64,000 nt of DNA from Desulfosarcina ovata subsp. ovata (GTDB taxonomy: Bacteria; Desulfobacterota; Desulfobacteria; Desulfobacterales; Desulfosarcinaceae). The translations under genes and the position numbers were made by a program. The stretch spans positions 496,001 to 560,000 of the forward strand of contig NZ_AP021879.1 of the NCBI RefSeq assembly GCF_009689005.1, given 5' to 3'. Positions 1 to 8,105 of this stretch are shown one piece after another. Position 1 is the first letter of the stretch; every line of letters starts with the position of its first letter. The notes below the pieces were generated by a model, which ran no database searches, was not told the origin of the DNA, and saw nothing but the letters and a program-made list of their open reading frames with translations.

Positions 1-4
1 ACCA

Positions 5-2994
5 GTCGCTCCCTTCACGGGAGCGTGGATTGAAACATTCCCGGACCAGTAGAATTTGTAGACGTAGATTGTCGCTCCCTTCACGGGAGCGTGGATTGAA
101 ACAGTTCAACTATGATGATCTGACGTGGCGCGAGTGGTCGCTCCCTTCACGGGAGCGTGGATTGAAACAGACATTACGCGCGACCTACTGTTGCAATCAA
201 CGTCGCTCCCTTCACGGGAGCGTGGATTGAAACCGGGTTTCAAACGGCCAGAACTGATGGAAAGAGGGTCGCTCCCTTCACGGGAGCGTGGATTGAAACC
301 GGTAATACCGATGGGGCCGATTGATGGGATTCGTCGCTCCCTTCACGGGAGCGTGGATTGAAACTGAGATACACCTATTGATTCAAGCGCCTCACCAACC
401 GTCGCTCCCTTCACGGGAGCGTGGATTGAAACCACCTAACCATTGTGTTCACGCCCCGTGATCCAGGTCGCTCCCTTCACGGGAGCGTGGATTGAAACTT
501 GAGCCCGTCGAATAGTTCGTTGGAAAAACTCGTCGCTCCCTTCACGGGAGCGTGGATTGAAACAGAACCGGAAACACCGAAAACACGGTCACAAAGGTCG
601 CTCCCTTCACGGGAGCGTGGATTGAAACCTGGCTGCCGGCAGCAACCGTGTAAAGAGTCCCGTCGCTCCCTTCACGGGAGCGTGGATTGAAACGAATTGA
701 GATACTTCGCGCAAAGTCACCCAATGGTGTCGCTCCCTTCACGGGAGCGTGGATTGAAACTCAAATAATCCATTTTTATCTGCATGAACGCGTCAGTCGC
801 TCCCTTCACGGGAGCGTGGATTGAAACAACTTTTGTGAATCCTCCCGCGTATCCCATACGCGTCGCTCCCTTCACGGGAGCGTGGATTGAAACTTCCGCG
901 ATGGCGTCTAAAACGTCGTCGATGTCGTGTCGCTCCCTTCACGGGAGCGTGGATTGAAACTCTTGACGGCGTTGAAGACACACTCGATCAGCTCGTCGCT
1001 CCCTTCACGGGAGCGTGGATTGAAACAAATCGTGAGCTCCTCCCGATCCCAACTGGGTCTGTCGCTCCCTTCACGGGAGCGTGGATTGAAACAAGCGTCT
1101 GGAGCTTTTTCTCTGCGGTTGCCGTGTCGCTCCCTTCACGGGAGCGTGGATTGAAACGGTCATTGTTTCGATAGCCGTGGAATCCCATCCCGTCGCTCCC
1201 TTCACGGGAGCGTGGATTGAAACTCGCGTAGGATTGCATCGGTAACCCCATCTCCCGGGTCGCTCCCTTCACGGGAGCGTGGATTGAAACGATCCTACCG
1301 CAAGATAGCAATCATCGACGTGCGTCGCTCCCTTCACGGGAGCGTGGATTGAAACAGCATCGAAAAATCGAGCATAGAGTTTGCGCTCAGTCGCTCCCTT
1401 CACGGGAGCGTGGATTGAAACCGTAACATCGCCACTGAGGTCTGTTGACCCTGTAAGGTCGCTCCCTTCACGGGAGCGTGGATTGAAACAGTCGACTGGT
1501 AATCGATGGCCATTATGAGCCGCGTCGCTCCCTTCACGGGAGCGTGGATTGAAACGGAAATCCGCTCTTGATCCCGTCAAGCATGTTCGTCGCTCCCTTC
1601 ACGGGAGCGTGGATTGAAACCCTACCCGGTGCTTTTTAAGGACGCGGAAGGCGGTCGCTCCCTTCACGGGAGCGTGGATTGAAACCCAGAAGACATCGTC
1701 TCCATGGTGCAGGAATGGGTCGCTCCCTTCACGGGAGCGTGGATTGAAACATTGAACGCTTTACAGCGAACCCCTTATAGGATCGTCGCTCCCTTCACGG
1801 GAGCGTGGATTGAAACTGATGAGCCAACCTAACAGCAAAAACAAAGGAGAGTCGCTCCCTTCACGGGAGCGTGGATTGAAACATTTTTTTTTATCCCTCT
1901 CTTTCAAACTTGAAACGTCGCTCCCTTCACGGGAGCGTGGATTGAAACAATGATTGAGAACGGTTACAAGAACATCGGTAAACGTCGCTCCCTTCACGGG
2001 AGCGTGGATTGAAACAGTGGTTATCAATCAATCAATCCGACAAAGGAGAGTCGCTCCCTTCACGGGAGCGTGGATTGAAACTGATTGGCTTTGGATTTCG
2101 TTTCGCCCTTGCCAAGTCGCTCCCTTCACGGGAGCGTGGATTGAAACAAATTTATCAGGGAATTCAGCAACATAAGCGAAAGTCGCTCCCTTCACGGGAG
2201 CGTGGATTGAAACCCCTCATAAGGCACCGGATCTCGGGTGCTATAGGTCGTCGCTCACTTCACGGGAGCGTGGATTGAAACTGATTTCTTACCTTCGAGG
2301 ATGATCTTGATGTAGGTCGCTCCCTTCACGGGAGCGTGGATTGAAACCAGGGTAGCTATGATGTATCTGTGCTCGAATCCAGTCGCTCCCTTCACGGGAG
2401 CGTGGATTGAAACGCTGCAAGATTGAATCAATCGGGACGCTTGAGAGGTCGCTCCCTTCACGGGAGCGTGGATTGAAACTACGATCTTATGACCGGCAAG
2501 GACGATGTCTGGTGTCGCTCCCTTCACGGGAGCGTGGATTGAAACCGGATGGTGTCCAAGCCGTTGATGACGGCAATCGTCGCTCCCTTCACGGGAGCGT
2601 GGATTGAAACGATATTGTCCACCCACCAGAACGCCAGTGGGACGTCGCTCCCTTCACGGGAGCGTGGATTGAAACCGCTACCGGGACTATAACGCAGTCT
2701 GGGTCTAAGTCGCTCCCTTCACGGGAGCGTGGATTGAAACTACGTCCATATCACCTTAAGACCGGCCGAATTACGTCGCTCCCTTCACGGGGGCGTGGAC
2801 TGAAACATTGATACGACAATGATTTATGTGCGGGCCAGGCTGTCGGCCCTCATCACGAGGGCGTTTTTGTACGGGCGAAAAATTTTTCGCCCCTACGGCC
2901 CCCCATCACGGGAGTGTGGATTGAATCAGGTCGCCGGCGGCGGACAGCAGGAAGGTTACGAAGTCGCTCCCCTCACGAGGGCGTGGATTGAAAC
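5..2994 (+). CRISPR. CRISPR array, type I-C-like repeat, left end cut by window
   Basis: 43 copies of a 32-bp repeat (begins GTCGCTCCC, ends GTGGATTGAAAC; stem GCTCCC/GGGAGC around TTCAC) start at 5, 71, 137, 202 and so on to 2709 and 2775. They are separated by 42 spacers of 33-36 bp, mostly 34. The ATTGAAAC end and internal stem are typical of type I-C repeats, which places the leader to the left, outside the window. Copy 35 (2250) carries one C-to-A change and copy 43 (2775) two changes. Beyond it lie a half repeat (2842-2863), a degenerate repeat (2896-2927) and a last repeat with a divergent loop (2963-2994), as expected for the old trailer end. No two spacers look identical. The cas genes are presumably upstream. 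Confidence 0.98.
2869..2896. repeat. 28-bp near-perfect palindrome inside the CRISPR trailer
   Basis: Two 14-base arms (GTACGGGCGAAAAA and TTTTTCGCCCCTAC) are reverse complements with one mismatch. The palindrome sits just after a half repeat (2842-2863) and touches the next degenerate repeat. It seems to have replaced the 3' part of a repeat and part of a spacer. It resembles a small dispersed intergenic palindrome (REP-like), but no second copy is in the window. Confidence 0.7.
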
Positions 2995-3039
2995 TTGAAT
3001 GGCGGACGTTTACGCGTTGTGTTGGCCACAACGCCGGGT

Positions 3040-3195
3040 CTACCAAAGCGTGCGGATCGGATACTGCCGGATGAGGGAGTCGGGTGTCAGGATAGTTAAC
3101 GAACGTTCAATAGCCTGGCATACCAACATGCGGTCAAATGGATCCTTTTTCAAGATTACCCAGAGAAAAGCGCAGGTATCCAGAAGGAAACTCAT
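3040..3195 (-). pseudogene. VapC-type PIN-domain toxin, internally deleted remnant
   Basis: A 51-codon frame reads MSFLLDTCAFLW at its start and ends DPFDRMLVCQAIERSLTI then LTPDSLIRQYPIRTLW. The first part is the N-terminus of a PIN-domain RNase, with the metal-binding Asp in LLDTC. The second is the typical PIN C-terminus (DPFDRML, TPD, IRQYP). Intact toxins of this kind are about 125-130 residues, so roughly 75 central residues are missing and the two ends are joined in frame after residue 14. The start lies 3 bp from the insertion-sequence end at 3198, so any antitoxin gene that preceded it has been separated or lost. Its function is almost certainly gone. Confidence 0.72.
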
Positions 3196-3232
3196 TCATT
3201 TCGAGCTGTGCGGACGAAGATATCTTAAATGG

Positions 3233-4731
3233 TCAAGCAGCTAAGCTAAATTTTACTTCCTTATTGCTGAACCAATTGTGATATTCATCGTTGATTTTCA
3301 AAGTTGTGATAATAGCCAGATTGAGGGAACCTTTCTTCGCCCAACTCATTCCGTTCTTCTTTTGGCGATTTGAAACGACGAGGTCGTTCATCTTTTCACC
3401 CACATTACTTGAGTTCCGAAGATTTAACCGTTTGCGCATATCATAGTTGGGAATCGAGGATTTATTCCGACCCAAATAGTCAATGAGCTTTTGAATATGA
3501 TTCTCATCCTTGATTTCGGATGCCGGGATGTTTTCAAGATATGATATGGCCTTGTTTGTAAGGCCGTGCCACAACAACGGCATAACCGCGCGAAGCGTTT
3601 CATTTCTCAACTTTCTGCCTTTCATCCCCATGCTCAATTCTTCTTTGAACTTCTTGCATAGATGAAACCAATCAAGAACAATCTGCATATTATTGTACCA
3701 ACCAAATTGCTTGACGATGGCAGCATTTAGCGCCTTATGGCCGTCGGTAAAAATCTGAAGACGTTTGCCGAATAGAAAATTTGACAAAAGAAACGCGATT
3801 AGCAACCACAAGCATGATTTGGTGCCATCAGCTGCCAATACGTATTTTGGGCCTCCATGTTCAATGTGGCATACGGTATCATGTACATATTTTCGCGTAT
3901 GCTCAGTGATTTTTGGGCTTTCTCGTGTACCCTTCTGCCTTTTGGGGGTTACGTCGTCTATGCTTATGTTGACCGTTTGACTGGGTTCTTCGTAAATGAC
4001 GGGATTATTCAACAGTTCAATCGGATTATAGTCGAAAGATCCTTTAGAAAGGGCCTTGTGAACTTCATCCATGGGAATTGATATCGGTTCTCCGCCCCTG
4101 GGAATATCTGGGTTGATACAACATCCGTCAGCGCTGAAGTTGCCATGATTCAAATCATCGGCCTTTTGCTTTAAATGGTCGATCAATTCCCGACCTTCTT
4201 TCTGGGTCTGATCATGCAATGTGCGATGTGGCGTACCGCCTTCTATTTGGTGCCGTATGAAGTTGAGCCATTTTGATGTTTTCCGGAAGGATCCTTCCGT
4301 ATTACCCATAATCATGGCCCGTTCCTTAAAGCCCGTGGTCAAATAAAACTGATTCGTTCCTAATGGGGCAAATATCGATTGACTACTGTCAAACCGAACG
4401 CCATTTTCATCAAATGCGAAGTGGGTTTCAAACGCAAAACGCCCCACGGCGCCATCCACCAGATATGGGCTTTCATTTACCTCAATTTGATTAGCCCCAC
4501 TGAAAGTCAGGACTTTTTTTTAGACACCTTTTCCATGTGTCGTGCTATGGCGGCTCTTATTGCAGGGTATGCCGTATTTAAAATTGCTATTTCGCAGTCG
4601 TCTATATTTTCACCGGCATCAGCGTTTACAGTGTATTGATAACATCCATCTTCCAGTTCAATGGGCTTATCGTCCGTTTCCTCATCACATTCAACCAGGT
4701 TCACCATGACTTCGATTTTGTATTTGCTCAT
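3233..4731 (-). CDS. DDE transposase made by -1 programmed frameshifting (ORF A + ORF B)
   Basis: ORF A (4507-4731, 74 codons) starts at an ATG behind GGAGG. It ends with lysine codons in an A8 run followed by TCC TGA. ORF B (to 3233) has no ATG near its start and opens just after a TAA within the same run. A -1 slip on A AAA AAG joins them into a protein of about 495 residues. ORF B shows the order expected of a DDE enzyme: an Asp in VNISIDDVTPK, an Asp in IFTDGHKAL, then WFHLCKKF, and a Glu in SSNVGEKMND followed by NGMSWAKKGS. It catalyses movement of the surrounding element. The family is uncertain (ISKra4- or ISLre2-like features). Both frames look intact, so the element may be active. 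Confidence 0.8.
4513..4519 (-). other. Slippery heptamer A AAA AAG for -1 ribosomal frameshifting
   Basis: On the minus strand the ORF A frame reads TCT AAA AAA AAG TCC TGA, giving the canonical heptamer A AAA AAG. Slipping back one base leads into GTC CTG and the long ORF B. A Shine-Dalgarno-like AAAAGGTG lies just upstream, in the position where such a motif stimulates -1 shifting in dnaX-type sites. Downstream there is only a weak CTGA/TCAG hairpin. Confidence 0.75.
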
Positions 4732-4889
4732 TGGTAGCCTCCGTCTCGGGGTTTGAGATAGTGATCTACCAAAACATCGCATTTATCTTTAATGATGTCC
4801 AGTCAATTCCGAACCTATTTTCATATCTTAATTTTTGGTGAGCCCTTTGTGCAATATCCATCCTGGGCATGGTCCGCACAGCTCGAAAT

Positions 4890-5188
4890 TTTTTTATAAT
4901 GTCTGTTTTTTGCCGTGTTTCAAATCGTGATGCAGACACCGTATTAAAAACCGTGAGGGTCTCTCCTTTTGTCTCGGAGAGAATCCGAATATCGACTTGA
5001 TAGCACCAAATAGATAAGGTAAATGGATAATGGTCCGTGTTCCATTGTTCGTAATGGTCAACGGGGGCACGGGCCGTTCGATGTCTCTTTTTGACTGACC
5101 TGATGATTGACATGGAACAGTACGGCGGATCTTCCACAACGGCGGTGCCGGCCGTGCCCGGCAGGTACGCAAATCAAGGACCACGACC
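4890..5188. other. Intergenic region upstream of korD, no gene recognised
   Basis: About 300 bp between the insertion sequence and the ferredoxin gene. Frames here on both strands are short and resemble no family I know. The promoter of the kor-hdr cluster should lie here, but I see no convincing -35/-10 pair. The insertion may have altered the original upstream sequence. Confidence 0.4.
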
Positions 5189-5455
5189 ATGGAATTCTGG
5201 CGAGCCCCTCTGGATGCCCAGATTATCGACATCACCAAAGGCATCGTTCATATCATTGAAGACCGGTGCAAGGGATGCGGCTATTGCATCGAATTCTGTC
5301 CACGCAATATTTTGGCTTCATCCAAGCGGTTCAATAAAAAAGGATATCATCCGCCCGAAGTCACGGATCCGGAAGGCTGTGTCAATTGCCACTATTGCGA
5401 AATTATTTGCCCCGAATTCGCCATCTATTCGGTTTCCGATTCAACGCCCATTTAG
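5189..5455 (+). CDS. korD: 2-oxoacid:ferredoxin oxidoreductase, delta (ferredoxin) subunit
   Basis: An 88-residue protein with two complete 4Fe-4S motifs: Cys27-x2-Cys30-x2-Cys33-x3-Cys37 (CKGCGYCIEFCP) and Cys64-x2-Cys67-x2-Cys70-x3-Cys74. It is the small electron-transfer subunit that passes electrons from the TPP-containing beta subunit to external ferredoxin or to the Hdr proteins encoded downstream. The gene precedes korA by 19 bp, the usual korDABC order. The start is ATG with AAGGA about 10 bases upstream. Size and motif spacing match KorD/PorD. The substrate (2-oxoglutarate rather than another 2-oxoacid) is inferred from the alpha subunit. Confidence 0.9.
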   Translation: MEFWRAPLDAQIIDITKGIVHIIEDRCKGCGYCIEFCPRNILASSKRFNKKGYHPPEVTDPEGCVNCHYCEIICPEFAIYSVSDSTPI

Positions 5456-5474
5456 ATTACGGGGACGACATTCA

Positions 5475-6626
5475 ATGAACCACCGACCCGCTGTTTTAAC
5501 CGGAACGTACTACATGACCGGTGACGAGGCCTGTGCCGAAGGGGCCCTGGCCGCCGGATGCCGGTTCTTCGGTGCCTATCCGATCACGCCGGCAACCGAG
5601 ATTGCCGAGCACATGTCCATCCGGCTGCCCGAAGTCGGCGGCACATTCATCCAGATGGAAGACGAGATCGGAGCCATGGCATCCATTCTGGGGGCCGCCT
5701 GGTCGGGCCGGAAGAGCATGACCGCCACCTCGGGCCCCGGGTTCAGCCTGATGATGGAAAACATCGGACTGGGCGTGGTCACCGAAACCCCCTGCGTGGT
5801 GGTCAATGTGCAGCGCGGCGGCCCCTCCACGGGCCTGCCCACCATGACCGGCCAGGCCGACATGATGCAGGTGCGCTGGGGGTCCCACGGCGATTACGAG
5901 ATCATCGCCCTGGCCCCGGCCTCGGCCCAGGAAATTTTTTATCTGACCATCACGGCGTTTGACCTGAGCGAGACCTACCGCACACCGGTTTTCATCATGA
6001 CCGACGAAGTCATCGGTCACATGAGCGAAAAGGTGGTGATCCCGGAGGCGGCTGCCATCAAGCCGCGCACGCGTCCCAAACCCAAAGGGCGCAAGGACCG
6101 CTTCCTGCTCTACAAGCCGGATAAAAACGGCGTGGCGCCCATGCCAGCCGCCGGACAGGGCTACCATGTGCACGTCACCGGGCTGACCCACGACGAAAAA
6201 GGGTACCCGGTCATGGCTGTCGAGGCCCAGGAACAGATGATGGCGCGCCTGACCCGCAAGATCCTGGACAACCGTGCGGATATTATCCGGACCGAGGGCC
6301 AGCAGCTGGACGATGCCGAGATCGTGCTGGTCTCCTACGGCATTTCGGCCCGCACCAGCCGGGCCGCCATGGTCCAGGCCCGGGCCAGGGGGATGAAAGT
6401 GGGCCTGTTGCGCCTGATTACGGTCTGGCCGTTTTGCGAAAACCAGATCCGGGAGTTGTCCGAACGGGTCCGGGGATTTGTCACCGTTGAAATCAACCTG
6501 GGGCAGGTTCACCTGGAGGTGCAGCGGTGTGCCGGTGCCAGGGCGGCCTGCCATTTGGTGGGGCACGCCGGCGGCACGGTGATCACGCCGGAACAGGTCA
6601 TCGCCAAAATCGAGGAGGCGTTCTGA
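5475..6626 (+). CDS. korA: 2-oxoglutarate:ferredoxin oxidoreductase, alpha subunit
   Basis: 383 residues starting MNHRPAVLTG. The N-terminal pyruvate-flavodoxin/ferredoxin oxidoreductase domain carries GDEACAEGALAAGCRFFGAY, then the conserved stretch TSGPGFSLMMENIG. A middle and C-terminal transketolase-like region (VLVSYGISAR, LRLITVWPF) completes the subunit. Together with KorB it forms the catalytic TPP unit that oxidatively decarboxylates a 2-oxoacid with CoA, or runs in reverse. The overall layout fits the KorA (2-oxoglutarate) branch better than PorA, though VorB-like substrates cannot be excluded. Its stop overlaps the korB start (TGATG). A longer frame upstream from 5091 overlaps korD and is not the real start. 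Confidence 0.9.
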   Translation: MNHRPAVLTGTYYMTGDEACAEGALAAGCRFFGAYPITPATEIAEHMSIRLPEVGGTFIQMEDEIGAMASILGAAWSGRKSMTATSGPGFSLMMENIGLGVVTETPCVVVNVQRGGPSTGLPTMTGQADMMQVRWGSHGDYEIIALAPASAQEIFYLTITAFDLSETYRTPVFIMTDEVIGHMSEKVVIPEAAAIKPRTRPKPKGRKDRFLLYKPDKNGVAPMPAAGQGYHVHVTGLTHDEKGYPVMAVEAQEQMMARLTRKILDNRADIIRTEGQQLDDAEIVLVSYGISARTSRAAMVQARARGMKVGLLRLITVWPFCENQIRELSERVRGFVTVEINLGQVHLEVQRCAGARAACHLVGHAGGTVITPEQVIAKIEEAF

Positions 6627-7474
6627 TGGCAGGTGCCACGGCCCATGAAAAACAGACACTCGACATTGACACGCATCCCCTGGATGATCTGATCCGTACC
6701 GACCGTATTCCGCACATCTGGTGCCCGGGGTGTGGGATCGGCACGGCCTTTTCGGCCTGCCTGCGGAGCATGCGGAACAGCGGGATCGACCTTTCCAAGA
6801 CCTGTATGGTATCGGGCATCGGTTGCTCCGGACGGGCCGCGGGGTACATCAACCTGGATTCGTTCCACACCACCCACGGCCGGGCGATCCCGTTTGCCAC
6901 CGGACTCAAACTGGGCAATCCCGAACTCAATGTGGTGGTCTTCTCCGGTGACGGCGATCTCTTCGCCATCGGCGGCAACCATTTTATCCATGCCGCCCGC
7001 CGCAATATGGACCTGACCGTGATCTGCCTGAACAATTTGAATTACGGCATGACCGGTGGCCAGGTGGCGGCCACGACCCCGCACCAGGCCAAAACCACCA
7101 CGACCCAGAACGGCAATCCCGAGGCGCCCTTCAACCTGCCGCTGCTGGCCTTCGCGGCGGGGGCGACCTTTGTTGCCCGCTGGACCATCCTGCACACCCG
7201 GGAGCTGACCCAGTCCATTGAAAAGGCCCTGCTCAAGCCGGGCTTCTCTTTCATCGAGGTGCTGGGGCCGTGTCCGATCAATTACGGCCGCCGCAATCGG
7301 GAAAAGGCCATGGATACGTTGCGGCTCTATCAGGAGCGTACCATCATCGCCAACCACCCGGATATCACCGATCTGGATATCGATTTCCAAAAGCGAGTGA
7401 CCCTGGGTGAATTCGTGGACAAACAGCGGCCGACCTGTATCGAGGATTACGACCGGACGTGTCGGATGGTTTAG
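6626..7474 (+). CDS. korB: 2-oxoglutarate:ferredoxin oxidoreductase, beta (TPP-binding) subunit
   Basis: 282 residues starting MAGATAHEK, with GAGGAGG just upstream and an overlapping TGATG with korA. It has the CPGCG motif (Cys33, Cys36) that starts this subunit. The TPP/Mg motif follows as GDGD (residues 108-111) and NLNYGMTGGQ (about 137-146). A further Cys in GIGCSG may complete the cluster site. It binds thiamine diphosphate and a 4Fe-4S cluster and does the chemistry with KorA. Its length is normal for KorB. The gene is followed by a short run of near-tandem GGATAGG/GTAGGCT repeats before korC. Confidence 0.92.
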   Translation: MAGATAHEKQTLDIDTHPLDDLIRTDRIPHIWCPGCGIGTAFSACLRSMRNSGIDLSKTCMVSGIGCSGRAAGYINLDSFHTTHGRAIPFATGLKLGNPELNVVVFSGDGDLFAIGGNHFIHAARRNMDLTVICLNNLNYGMTGGQVAATTPHQAKTTTTQNGNPEAPFNLPLLAFAAGATFVARWTILHTRELTQSIEKALLKPGFSFIEVLGPCPINYGRRNREKAMDTLRLYQERTIIANHPDITDLDIDFQKRVTLGEFVDKQRPTCIEDYDRTCRMV

Positions 7475-7475
7475 G

Positions 7476-7513
7476 TGGATAGGTGGATAGGCTGTAGGCT
7501 GTAGGCTGAAATG
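7476..7513 (+). repeat. Short tandem-like repeat between korB and korC
   Basis: The 38 bp between the two genes are built from GTGGATAG x2 followed by GCTGTAG x2 units. The similar spacer at 11462-11525 uses CCATAGG/GATAG units. Both lie inside the same presumed transcript, so they may be simple-sequence expansions or spacing elements. No coding role is apparent. Confidence 0.6.
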
Positions 7514-7529
7514 GGTGAGGCAAAAAAAC

Positions 7530-8105
7530 ATGCAAAAGAAAATCGTGATCACCGGATTCGGCGGCCAGGGAGTTGTCCTGGCCGGTCGTATTGTGGGCAA
7601 GGCGGCGGCCATCCGTGACGGGCTGGAATCGACCCTGGTGCAGTCCTACGGGCCCGAATCCCGGGGAGGGGCCTGCAGCGCCCAGGTCACCATCGCCGAC
7701 AGACAGATTAACTACCCCTACATCCAGCATCCCGACATCCTGGTGGCCATGTCCCAGGCCGGGTATGAGAAATACAAGGCGCTGCTGATCCCGGAAGGCA
7801 TCCTGATTGTGGATCAGGATCTGGTAACGCCGGAAGCGGGGGCCGGTGGCTTCAGTGTTCCCAGTACACGGTTTGCCGAGGAGATGGGGCTGAAAATGAT
7901 CGCCAACATCATCATGGTCGGTTTTTTTACCGCCATCACCGATGCCATTACCCTGGAGGCGGCGCGGCAGACAGTGCGCGAATCGGTTCCCAAGGGGACC
8001 GAAGAGAAAAACCTGAAGGCCTTTGAGAAGGGCTGGGCCTATGGTCGCTCCAGCCTGAAAGCCCGTGCCAAGAAGGCGGCCGGCCAGATTGGAGCCTTTG
8101 CATGA
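7530..8105 (+). CDS. korC: 2-oxoglutarate:ferredoxin oxidoreductase, gamma subunit
   Basis: 191 residues starting MQKKIVITGFGGQGV, the diagnostic gamma-domain start, and then YGPESRGGACSAQVTI, also typical. An in-frame GTG at 7515 is possible, but GTGAGG lies where a ribosome-binding site for ATG 7530 should be. The gamma subunit contributes to CoA binding and the assembly of the KOR heterotetramer. Its ATGA overlap with the next gene (start 8102) implies that the large flavoprotein is made together with the oxidoreductase. Confidence 0.9.
   Translation: MQKKIVITGFGGQGVVLAGRIVGKAAAIRDGLESTLVQSYGPESRGGACSAQVTIADRQINYPYIQHPDILVAMSQAGYEKYKALLIPEGILIVDQDLVTPEAGAGGFSVPSTRFAEEMGLKMIANIIMVGFFTAITDAITLEAARQTVRESVPKGTEEKNLKAFEKGWAYGRSSLKARAKKAAGQIGAFA

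Larger units (their letters stand above)
3198..4889 (-). mobile_element. Insertion sequence, about 1.69 kb, with 18-bp perfect terminal inverted repeats
   Basis: ATTTCGAGCTGTGCGGAC at 3198-3215 is repeated as its exact reverse complement at 4872-4889. Between them lies one transposase gene on the minus strand, split into two overlapping frames. No clear target-site duplication is visible next to the repeats (CTCATTC on the left, TTTTTTA on the right). The element sits between a CRISPR array and the kor-hdr cluster, directly upstream of a decayed PIN toxin gene. Family assignment is uncertain; a two-frame transposase with this DDE context would fit an ISKra4-like group. Confidence 0.85.

Noticed and set aside
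30-2626. Many 60-120-codon frames across the first 2.6 kb with repeated SLPSRERGLK, VAPFTGAWIET or FNPRSREGSD motifs
   Set aside because: They are translations of the CRISPR repeat in different frames, not proteins.
2999-3244. 81-codon plus-strand frame next to the array
   Set aside because: It runs antisense through the VapC remnant and the IS end; no family signature and no ribosome-binding site.
4890-4900. Target-site duplication for the insertion sequence
   Set aside because: The bases outside the two inverted repeats do not match; none can be claimed.
4766-5137. 123-codon minus-strand frame crossing the right end of the insertion sequence
   Set aside because: It straddles the inverted repeat, has no recognisable domain and no good start; not supported as a gene.
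5496-6659. Long minus-strand frame of 387 codons opposite korA, and similar long antisense frames at 11486-13393, 14414-15682, 37262-38857 and 50278-52056
   Set aside because: These are shadows of high-GC coding genes in the complementary frame; their translations are low-complexity His/Gly/Arg-rich and match nothing.
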